A DNA stretch of 64,000 bases from JASBRS01 sp964496495 (GTDB lineage: Bacteria; Deinococcota; Deinococci; Deinococcales; Trueperaceae): the NCBI GenBank assembly GCA_964496495.1, contig CAZBZU010000003.1, positions 62,001 through 126,000 of the forward strand, written 5' to 3'. This document shows, piece by piece, positions 1-9,685 of the stretch. The position numbers and the translations under genes are program-made. The first letter of the stretch is position 1. Each line of letters starts with the position of its first letter. The notes beneath the pieces are model-generated. The model worked only from the letters and a program-made list of their open reading frames with translations, made no database searches and had not been told where the DNA came from.

Positions 1-2502
1 GAGGGTGAGCTCGAGCCGGTGCCCTGCGCCGTCGTCGGCCCACCCCAGCTCCGCGGCACTGCGCTCCCGGTCCCAGGTGGCCTGCACGTCACGGCCATCC
101 AGACGCACCCGCTCGGGTGGCCGGTCGAGACGCAGCTCGACGGTCAGCGTCCGCGGTGGCGGGTCGAAGCCTCCGGAGCGAGCTCCCAGCTCCAGCACCA
201 GCCGGCCGGGCTCGGCGTCGAGTGCCAGCGTGGTGATCGCCACGCCGGCGTCGCCTGGACGGGCGGCGCCGTGTCGCGGCGCCGCCGCCGGCGACGTGCC
301 GTCGTCCTCCACCAGCCGGTAGCGGCTACGGGCCGCCGCGGTCACCACCAGGCGGAGCTCCGTCGGGGGCGAGGCGGTGCTCTGCCGCACCTCGCCGAGC
401 GGCAGCAAGGCCCCCTCCCGCAGCAGCAGCGGGGGCCGGCCCGGCAGCGTCGGAAGCAGCGCCGCTCGGGCATCGCCGGCAGCGTCGCCCGCGACCTCAC
501 GGCCGGTCCAGAAGTCGCGCCAGCGACCGGGCGGCAGCACGACCGACCGCCACCGTTGCCGCGGACGCAGGGCGGGCGCCACCAGCAGCCATGGGCCAAG
601 CAAGAAGACGTCGTCCTGGTCGAGCACCGCATCGACGTTCGGGTACTCGTAGCCGAGCGGGCGCATGAGCGGGGCGCCGCGCTCGCTGGCCTCGTGCGCC
701 AGCGTGACCAGGTAGGGCAGCAGGCGGTAGCGCAGCTCCAGCGCTTGACGCGCGACCGCCTCCACCTCCGCGCCGAACGCCCACGGCTCCTGCGGCCGCG
801 TGCCCAGGGCGGTGTGGTTGCGCATGAACGGGTAGAAGGCGCCAAGCTCCATCCAGCGTGCGAACAGCTCGGGCTGCCCATTCTCGAAGAAGCCACCGAT
901 GTCGACGCCAGCATGCGGCGAGCCGGACAGCCCCATGCCGAGGAGCTGGGGCACGCTCAATGCCAGGTGCTCCCACCAGCTGTTGTTGTCCCCCATCCAG
1001 GTGGCGCAGGTGCGCTGGCTCCCGACGCCAGCCGAGCGCGTCAACACCCACGGGCGGCTCTCGGGCCGGTGCCGCTCGAGCGCCTCGAAGGTGGCGCGGC
1101 CCTCCAGGGCGCCATAGAGATTGCGCACCTCCAGGTGGGTGGCGCGCTCCTCGGCGTCGCCGTGCTCGAGCCCGAGCGGGATGGGCCGGTCGCGGGCGTG
1201 GCCGCTGGCGAACGGCGCGTCGAAGACGGTCGGCTCGTTCATGTCGTTCCACACGCCGTCCACGCCGGCCTCCAGCAGGCTGTCGCGATGCAGATCGCCC
1301 CACCACGCCCGCACCTCGGCACGTGCGAAGTCGGGCAACAGCGCGCGGTCGGGCCACACGTAGCCGCGGAACGGCGAGGCGTCGCCGTTGCGCAGCATCA
1401 AGCCGCGCTCGAGCGCCTCGTCGGCGACGCGGTAGCCCGCGCCTGGGTCGTCCTTGACGCCCGGGTCGATGATCGTCACCACCCGCGCGCCACGGCGGTG
1501 TACCGCGTCGCAGAAGCCCGCGGGGTCGGGAAATCGCTGCGGGTCCCAGGTGAAGCTGCGGTAGCCCCGCATGTAGTCGATGTCCAGGTGCACCGCATCG
1601 AGCGGCAGGTGGCGCTCGCGAAAGCCATCGACTACCTCCAGCAGCCGCTCCGGTCGGTCATAGCCCCAGCGCGACTGGTGGAAGCCGAGGGCCCACGCCG
1701 GCGGCAGCATGGGGCGCCCGGTGAGGCGCGTGAGCTGCTCGAGCACCTCCGCCGGCGTGGGCCCGGCGAATAGGAACAGGTCGATCTCGCCCCCGAGAGC
1801 CTCCACGCTCAGGAGATCCGGGTCGCTATAGCCGGCATCGAAGCGGCTGAGGTGGCTGACGTGCAGGAAGGCGCCGAAGGCGCGGCCGGGCTTCACCGCC
1901 AGGAACACCGGCAGGGCCTGGTAGAGGTTGTCGCTGCCGCGGTGGTGGCCGATGCCGAAGGGGTCGGCCGCCCAGTTCGTGAGCCGCCGCCCGCGCTTGT
2001 CGAGCCCGCCCGTGCGCTGCCCGAACCCCCACAGGCGGTCCTGCGGGTCGAGCCTGAGCGACAGGCGTGCCAGCACGCCGTCGCGTCCGGCAGGCAGCTC
2101 ATCGCCCTCACGCAGCCGGATGCCCAGCGCGCCGAGGCGCGGCCGCCCCCACGCCGCCGCCTCCGTCTGCGCCAGCCAGGCGTCGCCGTCGGGCCCGATG
2201 ACCTCGAGGCGGCCGTCATCGGCGAGCTCCAGGCGCATGCCGCCGACATCCAGGCGGGCTCCGCCCGCGCGCTCCGCGGATGCCGCCGACGGCTCGGGTG
2301 CCAGGGGCTGCAGCGCGTCCCAGGACCGCTGAGGCGCGAAGGCGCTCTCCGCCAACCGTAGCCGGCCGATGCCCGCCGCCACCGCCTCCACTCGCAGGCG
2401 CGCACCGTCGAACGTCGCCTCGAAGGCCCGCTGCTCCAACTTCACGCCACGCAGCCGGCCGGCGCGGCGCGCCGGCTCGGCGAACAGCTCGTCGTCGTTC
2501 AT
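1..2502 (-). CDS. Glycoside hydrolase family 31 alpha-glucosidase, 3' end outside window
   Basis: The frame read on the minus strand from ATG 2502 stays open to base 1 (834 codons), so only the extreme C-terminus is missing. The protein hydrolyses alpha-glucosidic bonds with retention. Seen in the sequence: the GH31 nucleophile motif WNDMNEP at residues 418-424 (Asp420) and a WMGDN motif whose Asp (about 505) fits the acid/base. An N-terminal beta-sandwich region, a TIM-barrel region and a C-terminal beta-rich region are in the usual order. No signal peptide is visible, so the enzyme is probably cytoplasmic and acts on imported oligosaccharides. A strong Shine-Dalgarno sequence (GGGAGGTGG) precedes the ATG. 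A mutarotase and a sugar ABC importer lie in the same window, which fits a sugar-using organism, but the exact substrate cannot be told. Confidence 0.9.
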   Translation of the reverse strand, partial: MNDDELFAEPARRAGRLRGVKLEQRAFEATFDGARLRVEAVAAGIGRLRLAESAFAPQRSWDALQPLAPEPSAASAERAGGARLDVGGMRLELADDGRLEVIGPDGDAWLAQTEAAAWGRPRLGALGIRLREGDELPAGRDGVLARLSLRLDPQDRLWGFGQRTGGLDKRGRRLTNWAADPFGIGHHRGSDNLYQALPVFLAVKPGRAFGAFLHVSHLSRFDAGYSDPDLLSVEALGGEIDLFLFAGPTPAEVLEQLTRLTGRPMLPPAWALGFHQSRWGYDRPERLLEVVDGFRERHLPLDAVHLDIDYMRGYRSFTWDPQRFPDPAGFCDAVHRRGARVVTIIDPGVKDDPGAGYRVADEALERGLMLRNGDASPFRGYVWPDRALLPDFARAEVRAWWGDLHRDSLLEAGVDGVWNDMNEPTVFDAPFASGHARDRPIPLGLEHGDAEERATHLEVRNLYGALEGRATFEALERHRPESRPWVLTRSAGVGSQRTCATWMGDNNSWWEHLALSVPQLLGMGLSGSPHAGVDIGGFFENGQPELFARWMELGAFYPFMRNHTALGTRPQEPWAFGAEVEAVARQALELRYRLLPYLVTLAHEASERGAPLMRPLGYEYPNVDAVLDQDDVFLLGPWLLVAPALRPRQRWRSVVLPPGRWRDFWTGREVAGDAAGDARAALLPTLPGRPPLLLREGALLPLGEVRQSTASPPTELRLVVTAAARSRYRLVEDDGTSPAAAPRHGAARPGDAGVAITTLALDAEPGRLVLELGARSGGFDPPPRTLTVELRLDRPPERVRLDGRDVQATWDRERSAAELGWADDGAGHRLELTL

Positions 2503-2520
2503 TGCCACCTCCCTCTCCCG

Positions 2521-2526
2521 AGCGTA
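2521..2526 (-). promoter_or_regulatory. Putative -10 box of the GH31 gene
   Basis: TACGCT on the minus strand, 18 bases before the ATG. The transcript would begin just ahead of the GGGAGGTGG ribosome site, so this gene is probably leadered. No clear -35 box is seen. Confidence 0.35.
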
Positions 2527-2595
2527 CCGGAGGCGGGCGCGACGCCGCGACCCCGGGTGTAAGCATTTCCTTAGCCGCTTCCCGCCCTCCAGGCG

Positions 2596-2601
2596 TACAC
2601 T
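2596..2601 (+). promoter_or_regulatory. Putative -10 box, leaderless type, HD-GYP gene
   Basis: TACACT followed after 6 bases by a GTG at 2608. This spacing places the transcript start at or next to the GTG, which opens a 7-codon micro-ORF ahead of the HD-GYP gene. Confidence 0.45.
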
Positions 2602-2607
2602 CCGGGC

Positions 2608-2631
2608 GTGCCGGGCGTGACGCCGGCCTGA
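2608..2631 (+). CDS. Possible leaderless micro-ORF upstream of HD-GYP gene
   Basis: GTG at 2608 lies 6 bases after TACACT and opens a 7-residue frame (MPGVTPA) ending in TGA at 2629-2631. The main gene starts 9 bases further on at GTG 2641 in the same phase. AAGGGA lies between the two and overlaps the stop. The peptide itself is unlikely to matter; its translation may deliver ribosomes to the main start. This is inference from spacing only. Confidence 0.3.
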   Translation: MPGVTPA

Positions 2632-2640
2632 AGGGACGAC

Positions 2641-3735
2641 GTGTTCAGACGCCTGTTCTCGAGCTCGGACACGGACACCGGTCCGGATGTGCTGGCGGCC
2701 GTCGAGCGGCTGCTGCACGTGTCCCGCCCCGACGAACGCAGCTCCGAGGCGCTGCGTATCCTGGTCAAGACCCTTCCGGGAGACGTTCGGGGCTACGTGG
2801 TGCGGGGTACCGACCGCGGTCGCTATGCCTTCGAGGCGGTCCAGGGCTACAGCCAGTCGATGCTCGGTCTCACGCCGGAGCACGGGCCCTGGCGCGAGCC
2901 CGGCCCGCGGGTGGTGCCGAACCTGGTGGCGGAGCTGTTCCAGCCGAACGCCAGCGAGCTGCGCGCAGCCTTCGGCGAGTTGGGCCTGCGCAACGCCGTC
3001 AGCACGGTCGTGGTGCCCGTCGCCGGACGCTTCCACCGGCACGGCTCCATGGTCTTGCACCGTCATGCCGGCAGCGCGTTCGACGAAGAGGAGCTCAAGG
3101 ACGTCAGCCACTGGGGGGCCATCCTCGGCGAAGCGCACAGCCAGGCGCTCGAGCTGCGGCGGACCAAGCTGAGCCTGGTGGAGTTCACGCGCGCCTTCGT
3201 GCAGGCGATGGAGGCGCAGGACTACGCCCAGCTCGGCCATGCCGAGCGCGTCACCGCCTACGCCCAGGCGGTCGGCAGGGCGCTCGAGCTGAACAGCCAG
3301 GAGATGGTCGATCTCTACTTCGCGGCCATGCTGCACGACATCGGCAAGCTCGGCGCGGGACTCGACCTGTCGATCGAGGACATGGAGCACCCGCAGCGAG
3401 GCGCCAACCTGGTGGCGTCGGCGGGCCTGTTGCGGCCGGCCGCCGAGGGCATCCGTGGCCACCACGAGAACTGGGACGGCACCGGCTTCCCCTCCGGGTT
3501 GCGCAAGGAGCAGATCCCGCTGTTGGCGCGGGTGGTGGCGGTGGCCGACGTCTTCGACGTCCTGTCCAGCGAACGGGGCCAGGCCATGCCGCTGCGCGAG
3601 GTGGAGAAGGCGCTGGAAGCGCGCAGTGGCCGCGAACTCGACCCATCGCTGGTGCAGCTCTTCATCAACATCTTGCGGCAGGGCAAGTCGACCACCGAGC
3701 TGGCCCGCATCGAGGACGACGATCTGCCGTTCTGA
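2641..3735 (+). CDS. HD-GYP domain protein, probable cyclic-di-GMP phosphodiesterase
   Basis: 364 residues. The N-terminal half (about 1-175) resembles a GAF-like sensory domain but carries no motif I can name with certainty. The C-terminal half is an HD-GYP domain: LHDIGKLG at about residue 231 supplies the metal-binding His-Asp pair, and HHENWDGTGFP near 274 is the HHE...GYP signature with Phe in place of Tyr. The family hydrolyses c-di-GMP to pGpG or GMP. No membrane segment or signal peptide is visible, so it is a soluble protein. GTG start chosen because AAGGGA lies at a suitable distance. It converges on galM with 6 bases between stop codons. A pilT/pilU-type ATPase nearby is a plausible process under c-di-GMP control, but the link is not shown. 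Confidence 0.85.
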   Translation: MFRRLFSSSDTDTGPDVLAAVERLLHVSRPDERSSEALRILVKTLPGDVRGYVVRGTDRGRYAFEAVQGYSQSMLGLTPEHGPWREPGPRVVPNLVAELFQPNASELRAAFGELGLRNAVSTVVVPVAGRFHRHGSMVLHRHAGSAFDEEELKDVSHWGAILGEAHSQALELRRTKLSLVEFTRAFVQAMEAQDYAQLGHAERVTAYAQAVGRALELNSQEMVDLYFAAMLHDIGKLGAGLDLSIEDMEHPQRGANLVASAGLLRPAAEGIRGHHENWDGTGFPSGLRKEQIPLLARVVAVADVFDVLSSERGQAMPLREVEKALEARSGRELDPSLVQLFINILRQGKSTTELARIEDDDLPF

Positions 3736-3741
3736 GGCGCC

Positions 3742-4815
3742 TCACCGGCCCGGCAGCACGAAGCGGTACTCGATGCGCTGGCGGTAGCGCTCGCCCGGCC
3801 GCAGCCACACCTGTGGCAGGTGTGGCAGGTTGACGACGTTGGGGATGGCCTGGGCCTCCAGCGCCACCCCGGCGAAGCGCTGGTAGCGTGCGCCATCCTT
3901 GCCCACCAGCGAGCCATCCAACCCGCCGCCGCTGTACACCTGCAGAGCCGGCTGCGTGCTCCACAGCTCCAGTCTCCGCCCGGAGGCGGGATCCTCCAGC
4001 ATGGCCGCCCGCCTCATCACGCCGCGTGGTCCCGTCACCAGCAGGTTGATGTCGTAGCCGCCGGCCAGTGTGCCGCTCTCCACGGCGTCGGCCAGCGGCG
4101 GCCCGTGGCGAAGGTCGAACGGCGTGCCTGCGACGTGGCGCACCTCCCCCGTGGGGATGAGGCTGTCGTCCGCGGGGGTGTAGTGGTCGGCGGCCACCGT
4201 GAGGCGCTGCCCGAGCGCGCGCCCTGCGTCATGCCCTGCCAGGTTGAAGTACGGATGGTGCGTCAGCGCAACCGGCGTGAGGGCGTCGGCCACGGCGTGC
4301 AGCTCCAGGCTCAGGACCGGTCCCGGCCCCAGCCCGTAGCGTGCGCCCGCCCACACCCGGCCCGGGTAGCCCTCCTCGCCGTCCTCCGACAGGTAGCTCA
4401 GCGCCAGCCCCGGTGCCTCCGGGTCGGGCAGGGGCTGGGCGCTCCACACCCGGTGAGCGAAGCCGCCCGGCCCGCCGTGCAGCTGCGTCGTCCCCTCGTT
4501 GGCGGCCAGCCGCACGCGCCGGCCGGCAAGCTCGAAGCTCGCCCCGGCGACGCGGTTGGCGACCCGTCCGATCACGGCGCCGAGATAGGGTTGCGTCCCG
4601 CTATAGCCGCTCCCGGTCGTCCGGTGGAGCGCCTCCAGGCCGAGCACGACGTCGGTGCCGTCGGGCAGCGTCAGCCCCACCAGGGTCGCACCGTAGTCGC
4701 CGATGCGCGCGCGCATGCCGGCCCGGTTGGTGAGGGTGTGGAGGCCCACCTCGCGACCCTCGACGGTCCCCCATGCCTCACGCTGCCAGCCCTCCCCCGC
4801 AGTCACTGCAGCCAT
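3742..4815 (-). CDS. galM: Aldose 1-epimerase (galactose mutarotase)
   Basis: 357 residues, the normal length for the family. It interconverts alpha and beta anomers of galactose and glucose in the cytoplasm. Seen: the THHPYFNL motif with catalytic His at about 186-187, the NRVAGASFEL-type N-terminal motif, and VALEAQAIPN with the catalytic-base Glu at about 320. ATG 4815 is preceded by GGGAGGTCGGG, a good ribosome site. The gene is divergent from the DUF3108-like gene across about 100 bases and converges on the HD-GYP gene. It may serve the same sugar metabolism as the nearby GH31 enzyme. Confidence 0.92.
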   Translation of the reverse strand: MAAVTAGEGWQREAWGTVEGREVGLHTLTNRAGMRARIGDYGATLVGLTLPDGTDVVLGLEALHRTTGSGYSGTQPYLGAVIGRVANRVAGASFELAGRRVRLAANEGTTQLHGGPGGFAHRVWSAQPLPDPEAPGLALSYLSEDGEEGYPGRVWAGARYGLGPGPVLSLELHAVADALTPVALTHHPYFNLAGHDAGRALGQRLTVAADHYTPADDSLIPTGEVRHVAGTPFDLRHGPPLADAVESGTLAGGYDINLLVTGPRGVMRRAAMLEDPASGRRLELWSTQPALQVYSGGGLDGSLVGKDGARYQRFAGVALEAQAIPNVVNLPHLPQVWLRPGERYRQRIEYRFVLPGR

Positions 4816-4851
4816 CCCGACCTCCCGGGCGCGGCGTGCGCCCTCGCATGC

Positions 4852-4857
4852 ATGTTA
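4852..4857 (-). promoter_or_regulatory. Putative -10 box of galM
   Basis: TAACAT on the minus strand about 36 bases ahead of the galM ATG, giving a short leader with a Shine-Dalgarno sequence. No convincing -35 box. Confidence 0.3.
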
Positions 4858-4901
4858 CCCGCGTCGGGGACGCTACTCCCCGCCGGGTCCCGGAGACCGC
4901 G

Positions 4902-4910
4902 TGGTACGCT
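4902..4910 (+). promoter_or_regulatory. Extended -10 promoter, leaderless, of DUF3108-like gene and folC
   Basis: TGG-TACGCT (extended -10, TGn-TANNNT) ends 6 bases before ATG 4917, the spacing expected when transcription starts at the start codon. Confidence 0.6.
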
Positions 4911-4916
4911 GCCGCC

Positions 4917-5615
4917 ATGGCGGTGGAGGTGTGCAGCTACCGGCTCACGCTGAAGGGCAGGCCGGTGGGGAGCCACGAGTTGAAGGTGCAGCGCGGCGGC
5001 CGCGTCACCCTGCTCGAGGGCAGGGCGTCCTTCCAGGGATCGCTGGGCACGGCCACCGTGACCCAGCGCAGTCGCTGCGGCAACGGCGCTGTCAGCCAGC
5101 GCTTCCGCGAGGAGACCAGCGAGCGCTCCGGCCAACGCGTCTATGACGTGGTGTTCGACCCGGACGACGGGGTGGTGACGGCGTCCCGCGGCCGGGACCA
5201 GGCAACCTCCCCCTACCTCCTTCCCTACCGCGATCCTCTCTCGCTACTGTTCGAGCTTCGTTCCCTCGACGGAACCGACCACCTGGTCGTTCCCATGTTG
5301 GGCAAGGACGTCACCGTGCAGCACGCCGGCGACGTGGAGGTGGAGACCCCGCATGGGCTCCGCAGCGCCCGGGCCTACCTCCTGCACCCCGGCGGCAGCG
5401 TGGTCTACGTCGAGCGTGAGGCGCCGCACCACCTGCTGAAGATGACCCAGCGCCTCGGCGACGGCTACCTCGATGCGCTGCTGGTGAAGGTCGCCGAGGA
5501 GGGCGAGCTGGACGACTGGGGCGCGCCCGGCGGCGCGCCGCAGGGTCGGGGCGGCAAGCGCCGCCGCCGCTCGCGCCGCAGGCGGCCGCGCCGCGGCAAG
5601 CGCAAGAGCGGGTGA
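4917..5615 (+). CDS. DUF3108-like protein with polybasic C-terminal tail
   Basis: 232 residues from ATG 4917, chosen because an extended -10 box lies 6 bases upstream and the frame further up looks non-coding. The body (1-200) has the alternating beta-strand pattern of DUF3108-like proteins (YRLTLKGRPVGSHELKV at the start; LLPYRDPLSLLFELRSL in the middle). Relatives in proteobacteria are usually exported, but no signal peptide is present here. The last 25 residues are almost entirely Arg, Lys and Gly, suggesting contact with nucleic acid or membrane phosphate. The stop overlaps the folC start by 4 bases, so the two are co-transcribed. Function unknown; the family assignment is tentative. Confidence 0.7.
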   Translation: MAVEVCSYRLTLKGRPVGSHELKVQRGGRVTLLEGRASFQGSLGTATVTQRSRCGNGAVSQRFREETSERSGQRVYDVVFDPDDGVVTASRGRDQATSPYLLPYRDPLSLLFELRSLDGTDHLVVPMLGKDVTVQHAGDVEVETPHGLRSARAYLLHPGGSVVYVEREAPHHLLKMTQRLGDGYLDALLVKVAEEGELDDWGAPGGAPQGRGGKRRRRSRRRRPRRGKRKSG

Positions 5616-6888
5616 ACGCGGCGGCCGTCGCGGCCCCCAGCCTCCCGAGCTATGGCGACGCGCTGGCGTGGCTCTATGCCCGCCGCCGCGACGGGGCCCC
5701 GCGCGATCCGGACCGCATGCGTGCGGTCATGTCGGCGCTCGGGCTGAGCGCGCCCGGGCATGTCGTGCACGTCGTCGGCACCAACGGCAAGGGTACCGTC
5801 GCCAGCATGGTGGACGCCGGCCTGCGCGCGGCGGGGTCGCTCTCCGGCAGGTTCACCTCGCCCCACGTCGAGGACTTCCGTGAGCGGGTCGCGGTCGGCG
5901 GCCGCCCCTTGGCGCGGGAGGCAGTGCGGCGCTTCGTGGCGCTGGCGGCCACCCCCGGTGCGCTGCCGGACGCCGCCTTCTTCGAGCTGGCGCTGGCGCT
6001 GGCGCTGTGGACGTTCGAGCGCCGCGGCGTCGCGTGGGGCGTGTTCGAGGCGGGCGTCGGCGGCGCCAGGGACGCAACCCGGGCGCTGGATGGCGTGGCC
6101 CTGGTCGTACTCACCAACGTGGCGCTCGACCACCTGCGGACCCTCGGCGCCGATCTGGCGAGCATCGCGCGCGCGAAGGCCGGCGCGCTGCGACCCGGCG
6201 TGCCGGTCGTGACGGGCGCCGAGGGGACGGCGCTTGCCGTCGTCCGGGCCGAGGCGGCCCGGTTGGGGTGCCCGCTGCACGTCGACGACGGCAGCGATCC
6301 GCTCTTTGACGTGCCGGCCGCCGGGGACGGGTCCGCGTGCTGCCGCACCGCACTCGACCGGCCCGGAGGCGCGCGGTGGCGTAACGCCCGCCTGGCGGCC
6401 GCCGCACTGCGCTTGCTCGGCGTGCCGGAGCCGGAGGTGGCTGCGGGCCTGGCGACGCCACCGCTGCCCGCGCGCGGCGAGCGGTTCCTGGTCGCCGGTC
6501 GCGAGGTGATCCTCGATGGCGCCCATGACCCGGCCGCAGCCGCCCTGCTGGCGGCGTCGCTGGCCGCCTCGGGAACGGCAGGCTACACGTTGCTCTTCGG
6601 TGCGCTGGCGCGCAAGCAAGGGCCCGGCACGCTGGCGGCGCTGGACGCGGGTGCGCGCCGGGTCGTGCTCACCCAGGCCGCTCCGGTCGATTCCTGGCTG
6701 CCGCGCAACGACCCGAGGCTGGTGGCCGACCCCGGGGCAGCGCTTGCGCAGGCGCTCCATGAGACGCCTCCGGGAGGGCTGCTGGTGGTGGCTGGCTCGC
6801 TCTACCTGGCCGGGCGCCTGCGCCCGACGCTGAGGCGCCTGCACCACGGCTCGCCGCGGTCGTCCGCGGCCGGTCGGGGTCGGCGTCC

Positions 6889-6892
<4 letters not shown>
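5612..6892 (+). CDS. folC: Folylpolyglutamate synthase / dihydrofolate synthase
   Basis: 426 residues, typical for FolC. It adds glutamate to dihydropteroate and to reduced folates using ATP. Seen: the Mur-ligase P-loop VVGTNGKGTVASM near residue 55, the FolC signature RFTSPHVEDFRERV (Ser-Pro-His), FEAGVGGARDATRAL, and DGAHDPAAA in the C-terminal domain. It starts with GTG inside the end of the upstream gene (GTGA overlap), so translation is coupled. Its TAG stop shares the palindrome CTAG with the stop of the convergent pilT-like gene, giving a 4-base tail-to-tail overlap and no room for an intergenic terminator. Confidence 0.93.
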
Positions 6893-8063
<1,171 letters not shown>

Positions 8064-8067
<4 letters not shown>

Positions 8068-8099
8068 GCAGCCGCCTCGCACCGCCCGCGTTCGGTCAT
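8064..8099 (-). CDS. Leaderless micro-ORF coupled to pilT
   Basis: ATG 8099 lies exactly 6 bases after TATGCT. It opens an 11-residue frame (MTERGRCEAAA) whose TGA (8066-8064) overlaps the pilT ATG (8067-8065) as ATGA. The pattern repeats upstream of crp and thrC. The likely role is to load ribosomes on a leaderless message and pass them to pilT by termination-reinitiation; the peptide has no recognisable function. Too short for coding statistics, so the evidence is the spacing and the overlap. Confidence 0.45.
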
Positions 8100-8105
8100 G
8101 GCGCC

Positions 8106-8111
8106 AGCATA
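8106..8111 (-). promoter_or_regulatory. -10 box of the pilT transcript
   Basis: TATGCT on the minus strand, 6 bases ahead of the micro-ORF ATG at 8099. Transcription would start at that ATG, 32 bases before pilT. Confidence 0.55.
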
Positions 8112-8147
8112 GGCGCGCCCGGCAGCCACGGGCTGTGAGATTCCCCC

Positions 8148-8933
8148 CTAGAGGATCTTCGACAGGAACGCACGCGTGCGTTCCTCACGCGGGTTCTCGA
8201 AGAAGTGCTCGGGCGTTCCGACCTCCACGATCTGGCCCGCGTCCATGAAGATCACCCGATCGGCGACCTCCCGGGCGAAGCCCATCTCGTGCGTCACCAC
8301 GGCCATGGTCATGCCTTCCTTCGCCAGCGTGACCATCACCTCGAGCACCTCCCCGATCACCTCGGGGTCGAGCGCGCTGGTGGGCTCGTCGAACAGCATC
8401 ACCTTGGGCTCCATGGTCAGCGCTCGCGCGATCGCCACACGCTGCTGCTGCCCGCCGGACAGCTGCCCGGGGTACTTGTGCGCTTGCTCCGGGATGCCCA
8501 CCTTCTCCAGGAAGTACATCGCACGCTCCTCGGCGCGCGTTTTGCGCCACCTGCGCACCCGCACAGGGGCCAGGGTCACGTTGTCCAGCGCCGTCAGGTG
8601 CGGGAACAGGTTGAACTGCTGGAAGACCATCCCGGTCTCGCGCCGCACCTGGTCGATCTGCCGCACGTCATCGGTGAGCTCGATGCCATCCACCACGATG
8701 CGCCCCTGCTGATGCTCCTCGAGACGGTTGATGCAGCGGATCAGCGTCGACTTGCCGGAGCCCGACGGCCCGATGATCACCACCACCTCGCCACGGTTCA
8801 CCGACAGGTTGATGTCCTTGAGGACGTGGAACTCGCCGAACCACTTGTTCAGCCCCTCCACCTCGATGATCCTCGAGCCCCCCTCTGGAGCGTCCGCACG
8901 GACGGGCCCCTTGAGGAGCGCCTCCTGCGTCAT
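8148..8933 (-). CDS. Polar amino-acid ABC transporter ATP-binding protein
   Basis: 261 residues. Cytoplasmic ATPase of a GlnQ/HisP-type importer. Seen: Walker A GPSGSGKSTLIRCINRLE, the Q-loop MVFQQFNLFPHLTALDNV, signature LSGGQQQRVAIARAL, Walker B VMLFDEPTSALD and switch MAVVTHEMGFAREVADRV, all diagnostic of the PAAT family. ATG 8933 has GGAGAG at a good distance; GTG 8957 is an in-frame alternative. No permease or binding protein is adjacent. It lies 68 bases behind the last V-ATPase gene on the same strand, with no obvious terminator between, so it may be transcribed with that operon. Partner subunits must be elsewhere. Confidence 0.9.
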   Translation of the reverse strand: MTQEALLKGPVRADAPEGGSRIIEVEGLNKWFGEFHVLKDINLSVNRGEVVVIIGPSGSGKSTLIRCINRLEEHQQGRIVVDGIELTDDVRQIDQVRRETGMVFQQFNLFPHLTALDNVTLAPVRVRRWRKTRAEERAMYFLEKVGIPEQAHKYPGQLSGGQQQRVAIARALTMEPKVMLFDEPTSALDPEVIGEVLEVMVTLAKEGMTMAVVTHEMGFAREVADRVIFMDAGQIVEVGTPEHFFENPREERTRAFLSKIL

Positions 8934-9001
8934 GTCTCTCCTTCCGGCCGTCTCCACGCCGCGCCTGCTGGCGCTCGCCGACGCCTAGGCGCCGTTCAAC
9001 C

Positions 9002-9643
9002 TCACGCCGCCGGCTCGACCTCTCCGCGTTGCTCGAGCTTGGCCTTGATGCGCTTGAGTACCGTGACCTCTTCGAGCGCCCGCTGATCGAGCACGCTGCG
9101 GATCTGCCGGATCTCCGCATTGATGTTGGGGATGACCAGCTGCTCCAAGGCGTTGACGCGGCGGTTGGTCTTCTTGATCTCCTCGCCGATCCGGCGCAGA
9201 CGGGTCTCGGTGGCGGCTACGTTGATGATGGCCCTGGTGAGCTCGCGGAACTCCCGCGCGGCGGCGAGCGTCTGGGCGCCCGCCCCGACCGGTGAGAACG
9301 GCAATCCGGGGTCGAACTCCGGCGGCTGCACCTGCGGCACCTTCACCCCGAAGATGTTCTCCACCGCCACCGGAACGTCCAGCGACCGGCCCTCCGCCAG
9401 CGCCAGGCTCGACACGGCCTCCGGCCCGTCCCAGGCGTTCGCCAGGAACAGGGCGAAGTACGCCTCGCGGCTTGCCTTTGCCAGCCTCCGGCGGGCATCC
9501 AGGGAGGCCTTGACCAGGTCGAAGAACTCCGCTACCAGAGCGTCGCGCTTGCGCTTGAGGAGATCGGCGCCGCGCACCGCGAGCATGCGCTGGTCGCGCC
9601 GCTGCAGCAGGTTCGAACGGGTTGGAGCGATCTGCTCGGCCAT
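9002..9643 (-). CDS. atpD: V/A-type ATP synthase subunit D (central rotor)
   Basis: 213 residues. Subunit D forms the long coiled-coil central shaft that turns inside the A3B3 head and couples catalysis to the membrane ring. Seen: the conserved N-terminus with PTRSNLLQRRDQRMLAVRGADLLKRKRD and a C-terminal helix with RRVNALEQLVIPNINAEI, the pattern of archaeal and Thermus D subunits; long stretches are predicted coiled coil. It is the last ATPase gene of the operon, 42 bases behind subunit B, and is followed by an unrelated ABC ATPase. Confidence 0.92.
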   Translation of the reverse strand: MAEQIAPTRSNLLQRRDQRMLAVRGADLLKRKRDALVAEFFDLVKASLDARRRLAKASREAYFALFLANAWDGPEAVSSLALAEGRSLDVPVAVENIFGVKVPQVQPPEFDPGLPFSPVGAGAQTLAAAREFRELTRAIINVAATETRLRRIGEEIKKTNRRVNALEQLVIPNINAEIRQIRSVLDQRALEEVTVLKRIKAKLEQRGEVEPAA

Positions 9644-9685
9644 GGAGGTATCCTCTCGGACCTACGTGCGCCTCGGCACCCCGGC

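Noticed and set aside
8130..8147. Terminator after the amino-acid ABC ATPase
   Set aside because: No stable stem with a U-run was found between it and the pilT promoter.
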